From assembly GCF_010614725.1 (NCBI RefSeq), contig NZ_JAAEHL010000006.1, positions 248,001 to 312,000 of the forward strand: a stretch of DNA of 64,000 bases, read 5' to 3'. A program made the position numbers and the translations under genes. Under the pieces are notes generated by a model that made no database searches, was not told where the DNA came from, and saw only the letters and a list, made by a program, of their open reading frames with translations. Origin of the DNA: Flavobacterium ajazii. Lineage in GTDB: Bacteria > Bacteroidota > Bacteroidia > Flavobacteriales > Flavobacteriaceae. Positions 1-8,205 of the stretch are shown here, in pieces; position 1 is the stretch's first letter; each line of letters opens with the position of its first letter.

Positions 1-2585
1 TACGGCTGTATAAGCATCGAAGGAAATTCTATACTTTCTTTATCAAAAATAGTATCCGCTTTAATTTGATAATTAAAATTGTCTGTAAAACGCATTTTTT
101 CTAGTTCCAGATACAATTTCAATGCTTCAATTTCTTCGTTTAATGAAACCATTTCTTTTTCAGACATCTCTAAAATTATTCTTGTAAGTTTTGAGAATTT
201 AGCCAAATATGTATTTGCTTTTTGTTTGTCATTTGTAAAAATGTAAGCCTGAATGGTATTGAGAGCATTATAAAAAAAGTGCGGATTCATTTGTGATCGT
301 ATTGAAGCCATCATTGATTTGCTTAAATTTTTCTCTAAAACAACTTTTTCATTTAATAAATCAATGCGGTTTTGCATGAGTTTGTATTGCCATTTAAAAT
401 ATACATAAAGCAAAACACTAGTAAAAGAAAAAAGTATCAGATAAAACCACCATTTTTGCCAGAAAGGAGCTGTTATCCTGAAATTTATTTTTTCATTACT
501 AATTTTATTTTCTACTTTGAATTCTACCTTGTAATCACCTGAAGACAAAGACGGAAACTGAATGGTTCTGGTTTCTTTGTTTATTAAAATCCAATCTCTT
601 TGATTGATCCGGTAATAAACAGGAGTTATTTTTTCTGCAAATTCTAAAACAGAAAAATGTATTGAAACATTATTTTCGTTGTATTTCAATTGCAGTGATT
701 CACGCCAGTTTACAGTTTTGTTATTGATCGAAAAACTGTTGATATGAAACACCACGTTTTCTTTTTTTCGTTTTGCTTTAAGCGATAATTCCAAAATACC
801 TTCATCAATAAGGACAATCAAAAAATCGTCTTGTTTAAGAATATCATGAATTCTGTTTCCTTTTATCAGAAAATCGAATTTGTAAACAGATTCTGTTTTT
901 AAATCATAAATGCTGATGAATTCTGAACAGACAATCAATAATTCGTTTTTTTCTCTTTTAATTCTGATAATATCCGAATCTGGAATGCCTATTTTTTTGT
1001 TGATATTTTCAAACGAATTTTCATTAATTATTCTGAATAAATTTCCTTTAGCATCCAACGAAAAAATAACATTTTCAAAGCAAAAAACTTTGTTGGAATA
1101 AAATGGTTTACCGTTTTTTTTGATTTCTTTGATTTGGTTTGGAGACACAGAAAACATCCCGATATTGGTAACGATTACAATTTTATTTTCATTTGAATTA
1201 TAATCAATTGCTTTTGCCCTAACCCCTTTTTTAATAGATGAGATATTGGGGTAATCGGTATTTGTATTTTCATTAAAAACCTTATCCCAGACAGATTCTT
1301 TTTTTAGATTCGCTTTAGGGTTTAGTAATAATCCGAAAAAACCGCTTGCAGAAAAAGCATAGTATTTTTCGTCAATCCTGACGATTTCTTTCAGAGCAAT
1401 ATTATAATTTTTTAACTTCGAAAAATCGTGATCTGAAACGGTTGAAAATCCATTATCCGAAAAAAAAGTATTTTTACTTATACTGTCATAATGAATGTAA
1501 TATGTTGGCAGGTTTTCTGTTATAGAGCGAAGTGTTTTTTTGCTGTTAAAATTATTATCCAACTGTATCAAATCTCCTTTATTTGTTCCTAAAAGAAAAC
1601 CATTTTTATTGAAAACCATCTTTGTAGGATAAAAAGAATCAATAAGATATAACTTATCCTGCATTTCGGGGACAATGTAAATTCCGTTATTCACAGATGA
1701 AAAAAGATAATTTCCCTGATGATCTTTAATAAGCCCGGAACTGCTATTGGAATGAAAAAAACCGTTTCCGAAAAGTTTTCTGCCAAATTCATTGTAAGCA
1801 AAAACACCTTTTGAGGTATGTAGCCAAATAATGTTATCAATCACTTCGCTCCCTTGAAAATATTCTATTTCCGGAATCGAAAAATCATTAATAAAATTCA
1901 AATCCAAATCAAAAAAATACAATTTCTTTTCTTCATTAAGTTTCGAAACTACATAAAGTTTATTTTTATAGGGATAAATGTATTTTACTTTTAATCCTTT
2001 TTTTTCGAAAAACTTAGAGGATGTAATCTTAAAAGATTTGTCGATTTTGAATATTATGTTATCTAAAATCACATAGAAATTGTCGTTCAGCACAGCAGCA
2101 TGCTCCGCTTCATCCAACGATATTGGAATGGTTTTTATGAGGTTTAAACTCCGTAGGTCAAAAACGTCAATTCCTTTTTTCTGAACCACAAACAAATTTT
2201 TATCTGTAATTCCGTAAGAAACAAAACCTAAAGGAGTGTTTTGTTTGATTTTTTTTAGAGTTTCATTCTCAACAAAATAAATAAATCCATCAAAGTTTTC
2301 GTACCAAATCCTTCCGTATTTATCTTCCTTGATATAGCTTCCGGAAATTGAAGTCTGATTTGAAGATTTGTATGTTTTATACTCAAAACCATCATACTTC
2401 ATAAGACCATCTGAAGTAGCCAGCCAGACAAAACCTTTTTTATCCTGATGAATATTAAATATCGAATTTGTGGGTAATCCGTTAAGATTGTTTAAATGTA
2501 TTGTGTAGGGTTGCTGTGCTTTTACAGCGTTTATCCATAAAAGCAATGCTAATAGTAACGAATATTTGAGTTTTTTTAGCCACAT
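1..2585 (-). CDS. Two-component-regulator-propeller sensor histidine kinase (3' end cut by window)
   Basis: This membrane-bound sensor kinase is read from an ATG at 2585 and stays open to the window edge, giving about 861 visible residues. It starts with a signal peptide ending near VKAQQ. A long extracellular region follows with repeats such as NIHQDKKGFVWLATSDGL, typical of reporter beta-propellers, and then a Y_Y_Y-like module (about 630-700). One transmembrane helix lies near 712-730. The LytS/YehU-type His_kinase motif PHFFYNALN has its phospho-acceptor histidine near residue 769. The C-terminal ATPase domain is missing because the window ends. Such kinases usually pair with a LytTR response regulator, expected beyond the left edge. 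The stimulus is unknown; propeller sensors in Bacteroidota often respond to glycans, but nothing here proves that. Confidence 0.85.
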   Translation of the reverse strand, partial: MWLKKLKYSLLLALLLWINAVKAQQPYTIHLNNLNGLPTNSIFNIHQDKKGFVWLATSDGLMKYDGFEYKTYKSSNQTSISGSYIKEDKYGRIWYENFDGFIYFVENETLKKIKQNTPLGFVSYGITDKNLFVVQKKGIDVFDLRSLNLIKTIPISLDEAEHAAVLNDNFYVILDNIIFKIDKSFKITSSKFFEKKGLKVKYIYPYKNKLYVVSKLNEEKKLYFFDLDLNFINDFSIPEIEYFQGSEVIDNIIWLHTSKGVFAYNEFGRKLFGNGFFHSNSSSGLIKDHQGNYLFSSVNNGIYIVPEMQDKLYLIDSFYPTKMVFNKNGFLLGTNKGDLIQLDNNFNSKKTLRSITENLPTYYIHYDSISKNTFFSDNGFSTVSDHDFSKLKNYNIALKEIVRIDEKYYAFSASGFFGLLLNPKANLKKESVWDKVFNENTNTDYPNISSIKKGVRAKAIDYNSNENKIVIVTNIGMFSVSPNQIKEIKKNGKPFYSNKVFCFENVIFSLDAKGNLFRIINENSFENINKKIGIPDSDIIRIKREKNELLIVCSEFISIYDLKTESVYKFDFLIKGNRIHDILKQDDFLIVLIDEGILELSLKAKRKKENVVFHINSFSINNKTVNWRESLQLKYNENNVSIHFSVLEFAEKITPVYYRINQRDWILINKETRTIQFPSLSSGDYKVEFKVENKISNEKINFRITAPFWQKWWFYLILFSFTSVLLYVYFKWQYKLMQNRIDLLNEKVVLEKNLSKSMMASIRSQMNPHFFYNALNTIQAYIFTNDKQKANTYLAKFSKLTRIILEMSEKEMVSLNEEIEALKLYLELEKMRFTDNFNYQIKADTIFDKESIEFPSMLIQP

Positions 2586-2596
2586 GTGTCAAATAG

Positions 2597-2604
2597 CAAA
2601 AATA
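2597..2604 (-). promoter_or_regulatory. Candidate -7 element TATTTTTG for the sensor kinase
   Basis: On the minus strand the sequence TATTTTTG lies 12 bases upstream of the kinase ATG and matches the Bacteroidota -7 consensus TAnnTTTG. A TTG lies 21 bases further upstream and could be the -33 element. The rest of the 248-base divergent region (2586-2833) is AT-rich and shows no other clear signal. No experimental start site is known. Confidence 0.45.
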
Positions 2605-2833
2605 CATCTATTTAAGAATTTGTTACAATATGCTTTTGTAAAAACAGAGGTAATCAACACCAAACCTTGTTTTGAGTTTGTAGCGTATCCAAAATCAAAT
2701 TGTTCTTTCAAAAAAGAAGCATAAAAACTCAAAACCAGATTTGATACTAATTAATAGTGTTTTTATAAAGTAGCCTGAATAAAAAAAAGAAAGTTATTGA
2801 GTTTTGTGCCTCTAATTTAAAATATAGAAAACA

Positions 2834-3721
2834 ATGAAAAAAAAACTACTGTTTTTTGTTTTGTCTTTTGCACAATTATCGATAGCTCAAACATCTTGTA
2901 TTGTTGATATTCCCGATGCAAATTTTAAAAATGCTTTGCTGAATCACAGTCCGGCTATTGATACAAATAGTGATAGAGAAATTCAATGTAGTGAGGCTAC
3001 GGCATTTAGAGGACTTTTAAATGTTAGTGGTAAAAACATTTCAAACCTTACAGGTATTGAGGCTTTTACCAATATAGCGAGATTGTATTGTTACAATAAT
3101 CAATTAACCAGTTTAAATGTCAGTGCAAATACAGCAATGCAATATTTATATTGTGATAATAATCAATTAACCAGTTTAGATCTTAGTGCAAATACGTCAT
3201 TGCGATATCTGGAGTGTATTTCTAATCGATTAACGTCTTTGAACCTCAGTAAAAATTGGGGATTAAAATTATTAGCCTGTACCAATAATCAATTAACCAG
3301 TTTAAATCTGGCGAACGGAAATAATACTAATTTCAGTTATTTATATGCTGGTGACAACCCAAACCTTACTTGTATTCAGGTAGATAATGTAACCTACAGT
3401 ACTGCCAATTGGACCAGTACTATCGGTTGGACAAACCTGGACTTCATAATACCTGCCGGAGCATATTGGAGTGAAAATTGTTCCTCATTAGGTATTTCTG
3501 ATTTTGATACTAAAACAGTTCAGGTTTATCCAAACCCAACAAACGGAATGGTAACGATTTCTGAACATGCTGATGTTAGTGTATTTGACATTCAGGGAAA
3601 AATAATATCAGAAAGTAAAAACACAACTTCTTTTGATTTGTCGGCTCAAACCACAGGAATGTATTTTGCAAAAATTACAACTGAAAAAGGAACCCAAACT
3701 ATCAAAATTGTAAAAAAATAA
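2834..3721 (+). CDS. Secreted leucine-rich-repeat protein with T9SS type A sorting domain
   Basis: This is a 295-residue exported protein. Residues 1-19 form a signal peptide ending in IAQ. The middle carries at least four internin-like leucine-rich repeats of about 21 residues with the motif NNQLTSLNLSANT. The C-terminal 75 residues (from VYPNPTNG to the KIVKK end) are a type A T9SS sorting domain, so the protein is expected to be secreted or surface-anchored through T9SS. The repeats are also very similar at the DNA level (the string aataatcaattaaccag recurs), pointing to recent repeat duplication. LRR proteins of this type bind proteins or glycans, but no ligand can be read from the sequence. 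It is a single gene, followed 120 bases later by a hairpin. Confidence 0.85.
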   Translation: MKKKLLFFVLSFAQLSIAQTSCIVDIPDANFKNALLNHSPAIDTNSDREIQCSEATAFRGLLNVSGKNISNLTGIEAFTNIARLYCYNNQLTSLNVSANTAMQYLYCDNNQLTSLDLSANTSLRYLECISNRLTSLNLSKNWGLKLLACTNNQLTSLNLANGNNTNFSYLYAGDNPNLTCIQVDNVTYSTANWTSTIGWTNLDFIIPAGAYWSENCSSLGISDFDTKTVQVYPNPTNGMVTISEHADVSVFDIQGKIISESKNTTSFDLSAQTTGMYFAKITTEKGTQTIKIVKK

Positions 3722-3842
3722 CCTCCATAAATGTTTTAGTCTTGAATTTGAGCCAGAAAAATTAATGAGTTTGTCTTGTATCTATTCTTTAATTTATAAA
3801 AAAGACAATAATTTCCATAATCGATTTATTTTGTTTGATTTT

Positions 3843-3871
3843 ACCTCTACTCGTTTTGGGTAGAGGTTTTT
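3843..3871 (+). terminator. Hairpin with U-tract (CCTCTAC / GGTAGAGG)
   Basis: A stem of about ten pairs (arms 3843-3852 and 3858-3867, one G-U pair) is followed directly by a T run. It resembles an intrinsic terminator, but it sits 120 bases after the LRR gene and inside the leader of the next gene. A near-identical hairpin follows the next gene at 5757-5787. Confidence 0.6.
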
Positions 3872-3996
3872 ATTTGGTACTAAAAATAAATCTTAAAAAC
3901 TCAAAACGGTATTTTGTACGAATAAAATCCTCTTTTATAAAGTCCTCAAAAATAAATCGTCTCATCGTTGGAACTTTACTTTATAAAAACGTAATA

Positions 3997-5724
3997 ATGA
4001 TGAAAAAAACACTACTACTTTTATTGTGTGCCACAACACAATTGTACTTTGCGCAAGACATTCGTAACACGACTCGAACCTATAATTTTAGCGGACATAT
4101 TGGAGGTGGTATGAAAAACACCTACAACATGCCAACTGCAAGCAACTCGACGACAACATTAACAGAGGATCGAAACGGCAATGCAAACTCTGCTATGATA
4201 GTATCGGGTTCTGCAGCTAAAATTACATTACCCGGAGCACTGGGTGATATAGGCCGTTTTGATGAAACTACCATAGGTTTTTGGTTTAAAAAAAGTGCCT
4301 CTGGCACCTCTGGAATGACAGGTAACTGGACCATAAAACCCTTTATGGTAATACCTACCCAAAGCCCTGAGGGTTATGGAGAAGGAACATTTATTGGCTT
4401 TAACAATGCTGGAAACACCTTTAGATTTGGACACGTAAATTACTCCATAGGAGCTACATTCTATAATGATTATGCTATTCCTACAGGCGTTAATGTTACC
4501 GAATGGAACTATTACATTTTAACAAAAACGCACTATACTAACGGTGTTTATAGTGACTACTGTACATTAACACTTTATGTCAACAACATTTTAGTAGGTA
4601 CTAGAAGCAATATTTCTTTCGATAGTTTCCATAGCTCAAAAAACATCTATCTTGGCGGAAATACTACAGGTCTGTATAGCGGCTATTGCCAAGGTTCTTT
4701 TGATAACTTCCGTATTTACAAATCGTTGTTAAGCAGCTCTAAAAGAACAGAATTATACAATTGGGAATTAAATGATACGAGCCATGGCAACTTTAAAGCA
4801 AAATATGATTTTAATGGAGCTATCGGCACTGATACTTATGGAAACTTCCCTGCCGTTGCCTACAACTCACCAGAATTAGGACCAGATCGTTTTGGCACAC
4901 CCAATTCAGCTCTAAAAGTTTCGGCTTCTAAAACTGGCGGAGTAGTTTCGCACAATGGTATTAAAATACCGTATCTAAACGAATATTTTAATAGAGACCA
5001 AGGCACCATTTCATTTTGGTATAAAAAAACAGGCAACGGCGTTGTTGATAATATAAATCAAAACCCATTCATAATGCTTCCTAACGAAAGCTACAATGCC
5101 GGAAACAAAGGAATTTCTATAGCAGCAGGATATGTTGTTACCCACAATATATTTAGTTATGGATTAGTTGGGGAAACAGGTGAAGATCCTGTAACCACTA
5201 TTTTAAATGGAGATCTAATAACTGATAATGAATGGCAACATTCTGTTATAACGTTTGAAAGCTATGGCGATGTAAAAATTTACCACAATGGTCAACTAAG
5301 TTGGACCAATTGGGGTAGGTATTTTCCATATAAAAATAATGGAGGAGGAATGGATGTATTGATTGGTTTTAACGATGTATTCTCCTATGGTCAAGATACC
5401 GGTTTTGAAGGATTAATTGACGAAGTAATTTTTGATACCGATGTTTACACACCGCAACAAATACAGAGTATTTATGAAAACTATTCGTTATCCAAAGATA
5501 GTTTTAACGTTGCAGAAACCTTTACAGCTTATCCAAATCCAACTACCGGAATAGTAAATATTTCAGAAACTGCAAATGTTATCGTCTTTGATATTCTGGG
5601 AAAAATAATATTTGAAGGTAAAAATGTAACTTCTTTTGATTTATCATCTCAAACACCCGGAGTCTATATAGCAAAAATCATAACTGAAAAAGGTACAAAA
5701 ACAATCAAGATTATTAGACAATAA
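3997..5724 (+). CDS. Secreted LamG-like (concanavalin fold) protein with T9SS sorting domain
   Basis: This is a 575-residue exported protein. The open frame runs back to 3835, but that start would place the 3843-3871 hairpin inside the gene. The tandem ATGs at 3997 and 4000 begin a clean signal peptide (MKKTLLLLLCATTQLYFAQ), so the start is placed there. Two LamG/laminin-G-like jelly-roll modules follow (about 30-255 and 270-490), each with TIGFWFKK- or TISFWYKK-type strands and ending in a DNFRIYKSLLS- or DEVIFDTDVYT-type strand. The end is a T9SS type A domain (YPNPTTGIVNISE to IKIIRQ) closely similar to that of the upstream LRR protein. The modules suggest carbohydrate or protein binding at the surface. 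No catalytic residues were recognised. Confidence 0.8.
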   Translation: MMKKTLLLLLCATTQLYFAQDIRNTTRTYNFSGHIGGGMKNTYNMPTASNSTTTLTEDRNGNANSAMIVSGSAAKITLPGALGDIGRFDETTIGFWFKKSASGTSGMTGNWTIKPFMVIPTQSPEGYGEGTFIGFNNAGNTFRFGHVNYSIGATFYNDYAIPTGVNVTEWNYYILTKTHYTNGVYSDYCTLTLYVNNILVGTRSNISFDSFHSSKNIYLGGNTTGLYSGYCQGSFDNFRIYKSLLSSSKRTELYNWELNDTSHGNFKAKYDFNGAIGTDTYGNFPAVAYNSPELGPDRFGTPNSALKVSASKTGGVVSHNGIKIPYLNEYFNRDQGTISFWYKKTGNGVVDNINQNPFIMLPNESYNAGNKGISIAAGYVVTHNIFSYGLVGETGEDPVTTILNGDLITDNEWQHSVITFESYGDVKIYHNGQLSWTNWGRYFPYKNNGGGMDVLIGFNDVFSYGQDTGFEGLIDEVIFDTDVYTPQQIQSIYENYSLSKDSFNVAETFTAYPNPTTGIVNISETANVIVFDILGKIIFEGKNVTSFDLSSQTPGVYIAKIITEKGTKTIKIIRQ

Positions 5725-5756
5725 TTTTTCTTCCAAAAACAAATTTTATTTATTGA

Positions 5757-5787
5757 TAAGCCTCTATCCGTTTCGGGTAGAGGCTTA
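5757..5787 (+). terminator. Hairpin after the LamG gene, sibling of 3843-3871
   Basis: Arms 5757-5770 and 5774-5787 pair over 14 bases with one G-U pair and a three-base loop. The core CCTCTAyCCGTTT is shared with the earlier hairpin. The T tract after it is weak, so it may be a terminator or a repeat element. The remaining 220 bases to the next gene are AT-rich. Confidence 0.5.
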
Positions 5788-5975
5788 CTTGTAAAGTCAA
5801 AACATATAATCGTAATAAATGGTTTAAGTTGTTAATACTTTATACATTTTTGAATCAAATAAAACTGTGAATTCAATAATCCTGTTTAATTTTAAAGTGT
5901 TAGTGTTTTTAATTTTTTTTAATGCTCTAAATCAAAATGTAGAACGGGTTACTTATATTTTAAACAGGCTCTTAT

Positions 5976-5983
5976 TATATTTG
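5976..5983 (+). promoter_or_regulatory. Candidate -7 element TATATTTG
   Basis: TATATTTG matches the Bacteroidota TAnnTTTG consensus and lies 24 bases upstream of the ATG at 6008. A convincing -33 TTG was not seen at the usual spacing. Confidence 0.45.
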
Positions 5984-6007
5984 TAAGAAATCATTAAATC
6001 CCAAATC

Positions 6008-6655
6008 ATGAAAAAAATTATTTTAATTGCAATTGCAGTTTTATTTTCGACTATTAGTCATGCAAAATTTATTAAGGCCGTTTTGTATATGGAAGACGGT
6101 ACTAAAAAAACAGGCTTAGCCGAATTGGTTGAAAGTGGTGACTCCAAAGTAGTTTTCAAAACAGACGAAAAAGCTAAAAAAGAAAAGATTGCAAGTGCCG
6201 AAATCAAAAAAATAGAATTCACAGATGATGACAAAAATGAGTTTTTGGCCGAAAAATTATATTTAACTTCTGCAAATGCCTTTACAGGAAAGTTTTCGAA
6301 ATCAAAAGAGAAAAAATGGTTTTATATTATTTATGACAGAGATATAAAAGTAGGCTGTGTAGATTTTGCAGGAACTATGCAATACAATCCTTCAAAAGGT
6401 AAAACTTCGGGCCAATTTGGAGATACAACCTATTATTTTGGAAAGAAAAAAGGCGATGAACTGTATTTTGGTTTTTTAAAATCCAGCGCAGGAATAGCCG
6501 TTCATACACAAACAGGTTCAAACATCAAAAAAATGTCCAAAGAGGCTTTTGCAGGATGCCCTAAACTGATTGCTGCGATTGAAAAAGAAGATTTTAAAAC
6601 CAAAACAGCATTAGAGCAGCTAATTGGTCTTTTTGAAAGAAACAAGTGCAAGTAA
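6008..6655 (+). CDS. Exported protein of unknown function, 215 residues
   Basis: I do not recognise this family. Residues 1-19 form a signal peptide (MKKIILIAIAVLFSTISHA), so the product is periplasmic or secreted. It has no lipobox and no T9SS domain. The mature part is lysine-rich. Its start (KAVLYMEDGTKKTGLAELV) resembles small beta-strand proteins that begin with a short DGT turn. Two cysteines, in the VGCVDF and AGCPKL segments, could form a disulfide. The gene stands alone with its own promoter-like element and ends at a bidirectional terminator shared with the convergent GH8 gene. Confidence 0.7.
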   Translation: MKKIILIAIAVLFSTISHAKFIKAVLYMEDGTKKTGLAELVESGDSKVVFKTDEKAKKEKIASAEIKKIEFTDDDKNEFLAEKLYLTSANAFTGKFSKSKEKKWFYIIYDRDIKVGCVDFAGTMQYNPSKGKTSGQFGDTTYYFGKKKGDELYFGFLKSSAGIAVHTQTGSNIKKMSKEAFAGCPKLIAAIEKEDFKTKTALEQLIGLFERNKCK

Positions 6656-6671
6656 GAATATTTACAATAAA

Positions 6672-6708
6672 AAAACTCCCAAATTACAATTTGTAGTTTG
6701 GGAGTTTT
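6672..6708. terminator. Bidirectional intrinsic terminator
   Basis: A long AT-flanked hairpin with arms AAAACTCCCAAA and TTTGGGAGTTTT lies between two convergent genes. It has a T run on each side, so it can stop transcription from both directions. Confidence 0.8.
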
Positions 6709-6711
6709 AGT

Positions 6712-8103
6712 TTATTTTAAAATCACTTTTTTGGTGACAGTTTTAGTGCCGTTTGAAATTTTTATCAGATACAATCCTGAGGATTGATTAGTTAAATTAA
6801 TTTCGGTATTTTCAGAAGATGCCTTTTGTTCTGAAATAAGATTTCCCTGAGGAGAGAATACAGTGATAAATGAATTTTCAGGAGCCAGAACAGTAAATTT
6901 ATCTGCACTCGGATTTGGGTAAAGAGAAACGGTAGATTTTTCGATATCAAAATCATCATTAGATAAAGTTGCGCTTGGTGGCAAATAAAAATTACCTGTT
7001 AATAAAAACGAATACAACGTTTTTAATGTGTGATTAAAGTAATTACCGGGTTCGTCCAGATTTTTTAAATCAGTATAAGAAGCATCTAAATGAGCCTGAT
7101 TTTCTCCAGCCATCGCTGCACAGGCAAACGCACCGACAAAAGGAGCGTTGTGCCATTGTTCAGTAACTGTTCCGTTTTGGTTATAACCGCTTTTGATATT
7201 GGTGGATCCTCCCAAATTTATACGTACAAAGTCGGATGATTTTTTACAGTAGGTTTTGGCATCGGGAGTTCCATACCATAAATAGTCAACTGCTATTCGC
7301 CATGGTGTTCTGGCTGCATCGTAACTGTAGGTCTTACCGGCATTTACATATCCATTTGCCTCTGCTGAATAATTTCCTGAAGCTTCACACCAGTCAGATA
7401 CTAAACCACCAACAGCATTATTTACAGTTAAATTATTGTTGATGATTACATAGGATTTTGAAGCAACAGCATTCCAAAAAACAGTATCATTAGTAAAAGC
7501 ACCAAAAGCTCTGTAATAAGCAGGAGAGAAATAAGACGGATTTGTTATCTGGCTTCCTCCAAAAGCATCTCCCGGTTTTAGTACAAAAGTATTGGCTTCA
7601 ATTTCATGGGTTTTAATTGCAGTGATTAAAGTTTTAGCATCATTTTTATAATTGATTGTTCCGATGCTTCCCCATTGATAATCAGCAACAATTAAGGCAA
7701 ATGCAGCATCAATTTCGGCATCCGTTGCGCCGTTTTGACCAGCAACTCCGGAGCAGCCGTTAATTTTCCAGTTCATAACACCATTACTGTTAACATTATC
7801 TTTATAATACAGCCAAAGTCCGTCAAAAAGTGCTTTGTCAGCCGAATAAGCACTTAAAAGCATTCCGTAAGCAATACCTTCGGAAACGGTTTGCGAGGAA
7901 TTGAATTTTACTCTGTATCTGCCGTTGGTGCAGGTTTCAGTAAAATTAGATTTCCAGGTGTCATAATTAGTTTTAGCATCCTGGCTGTTTTTTGAGGTTG
8001 CCATTAAGCCATTACTAAAAACAATATTGGCAGGGAAGGGTTTTGTTTGTGAATAATTTTCAATGCATAGAAAAATACTCATCAATAGAAATAGGTTTTT
8101 CAT
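6712..8103 (-). CDS. Glycoside hydrolase family 8 endoglucanase-like enzyme with T9SS sorting domain
   Basis: This 463-residue secreted enzyme is predicted to cleave beta-1,4 glycosidic bonds (cellulose, xylan, chitosan or lichenan type). After a signal peptide (to about residue 19) comes an (alpha/alpha)6-barrel GH8 domain (about 25-365). The family's acidic residues are visible: E75 in SEGIAYG (general acid), D128 in ATDAEID, and D262 in YDAARTPWR, where GH8 enzymes carry the base. The C-terminal 75 residues (SLYPNPSADKF to KVILK) are a T9SS type A domain, so export across the outer membrane is expected. It is monocistronic. Substrate preference cannot be decided from sequence alone. Confidence 0.9.
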   Translation of the reverse strand: MKNLFLLMSIFLCIENYSQTKPFPANIVFSNGLMATSKNSQDAKTNYDTWKSNFTETCTNGRYRVKFNSSQTVSEGIAYGMLLSAYSADKALFDGLWLYYKDNVNSNGVMNWKINGCSGVAGQNGATDAEIDAAFALIVADYQWGSIGTINYKNDAKTLITAIKTHEIEANTFVLKPGDAFGGSQITNPSYFSPAYYRAFGAFTNDTVFWNAVASKSYVIINNNLTVNNAVGGLVSDWCEASGNYSAEANGYVNAGKTYSYDAARTPWRIAVDYLWYGTPDAKTYCKKSSDFVRINLGGSTNIKSGYNQNGTVTEQWHNAPFVGAFACAAMAGENQAHLDASYTDLKNLDEPGNYFNHTLKTLYSFLLTGNFYLPPSATLSNDDFDIEKSTVSLYPNPSADKFTVLAPENSFITVFSPQGNLISEQKASSENTEINLTNQSSGLYLIKISNGTKTVTKKVILK

Positions 8104-8125
8104 ATTTATATAAATTTAGGGACTA

Positions 8126-8133
8126 CAAAAGTA
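8126..8133 (-). promoter_or_regulatory. Candidate -7 element TACTTTTG for the GH8 gene
   Basis: On the minus strand TACTTTTG fits TAnnTTTG and lies 22 bases upstream of the GH8 ATG. The -33 element is unclear. Confidence 0.45.
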
Positions 8134-8152
8134 AGATTTTTTACACAAATAA

Positions 8153-8188
8153 AAAACCCAAAACCGGAATTCCGATTTTGGGTTTTAA
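8153..8188 (-). terminator. Intrinsic terminator of the tail-collar operon
   Basis: Arms AAAACCCAAAA and TTTTGGGTTTT flank a GC-containing centre that can also pair (CGGAATTCCG). The hairpin lies 18 bases after the stop of the 1241-residue gene and is followed, on the minus strand, by a T-rich stretch. It marks the end of the seven-gene operon. Confidence 0.75.
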
Positions 8189-8205
8189 AAAAGATGTGAA
8201 ATATT

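Noticed and set aside
910..1101. Short plus-strand frame opposite the histidine kinase
   Set aside because: It lies wholly within the kinase gene on the other strand and has no leader or recognisable product.
3835..3996. Upstream extension of the LamG-like gene
   Set aside because: It would translate through a terminator-like hairpin and bury the signal peptide; the ATG at 3997 or 4000 gives a normal signal peptide.
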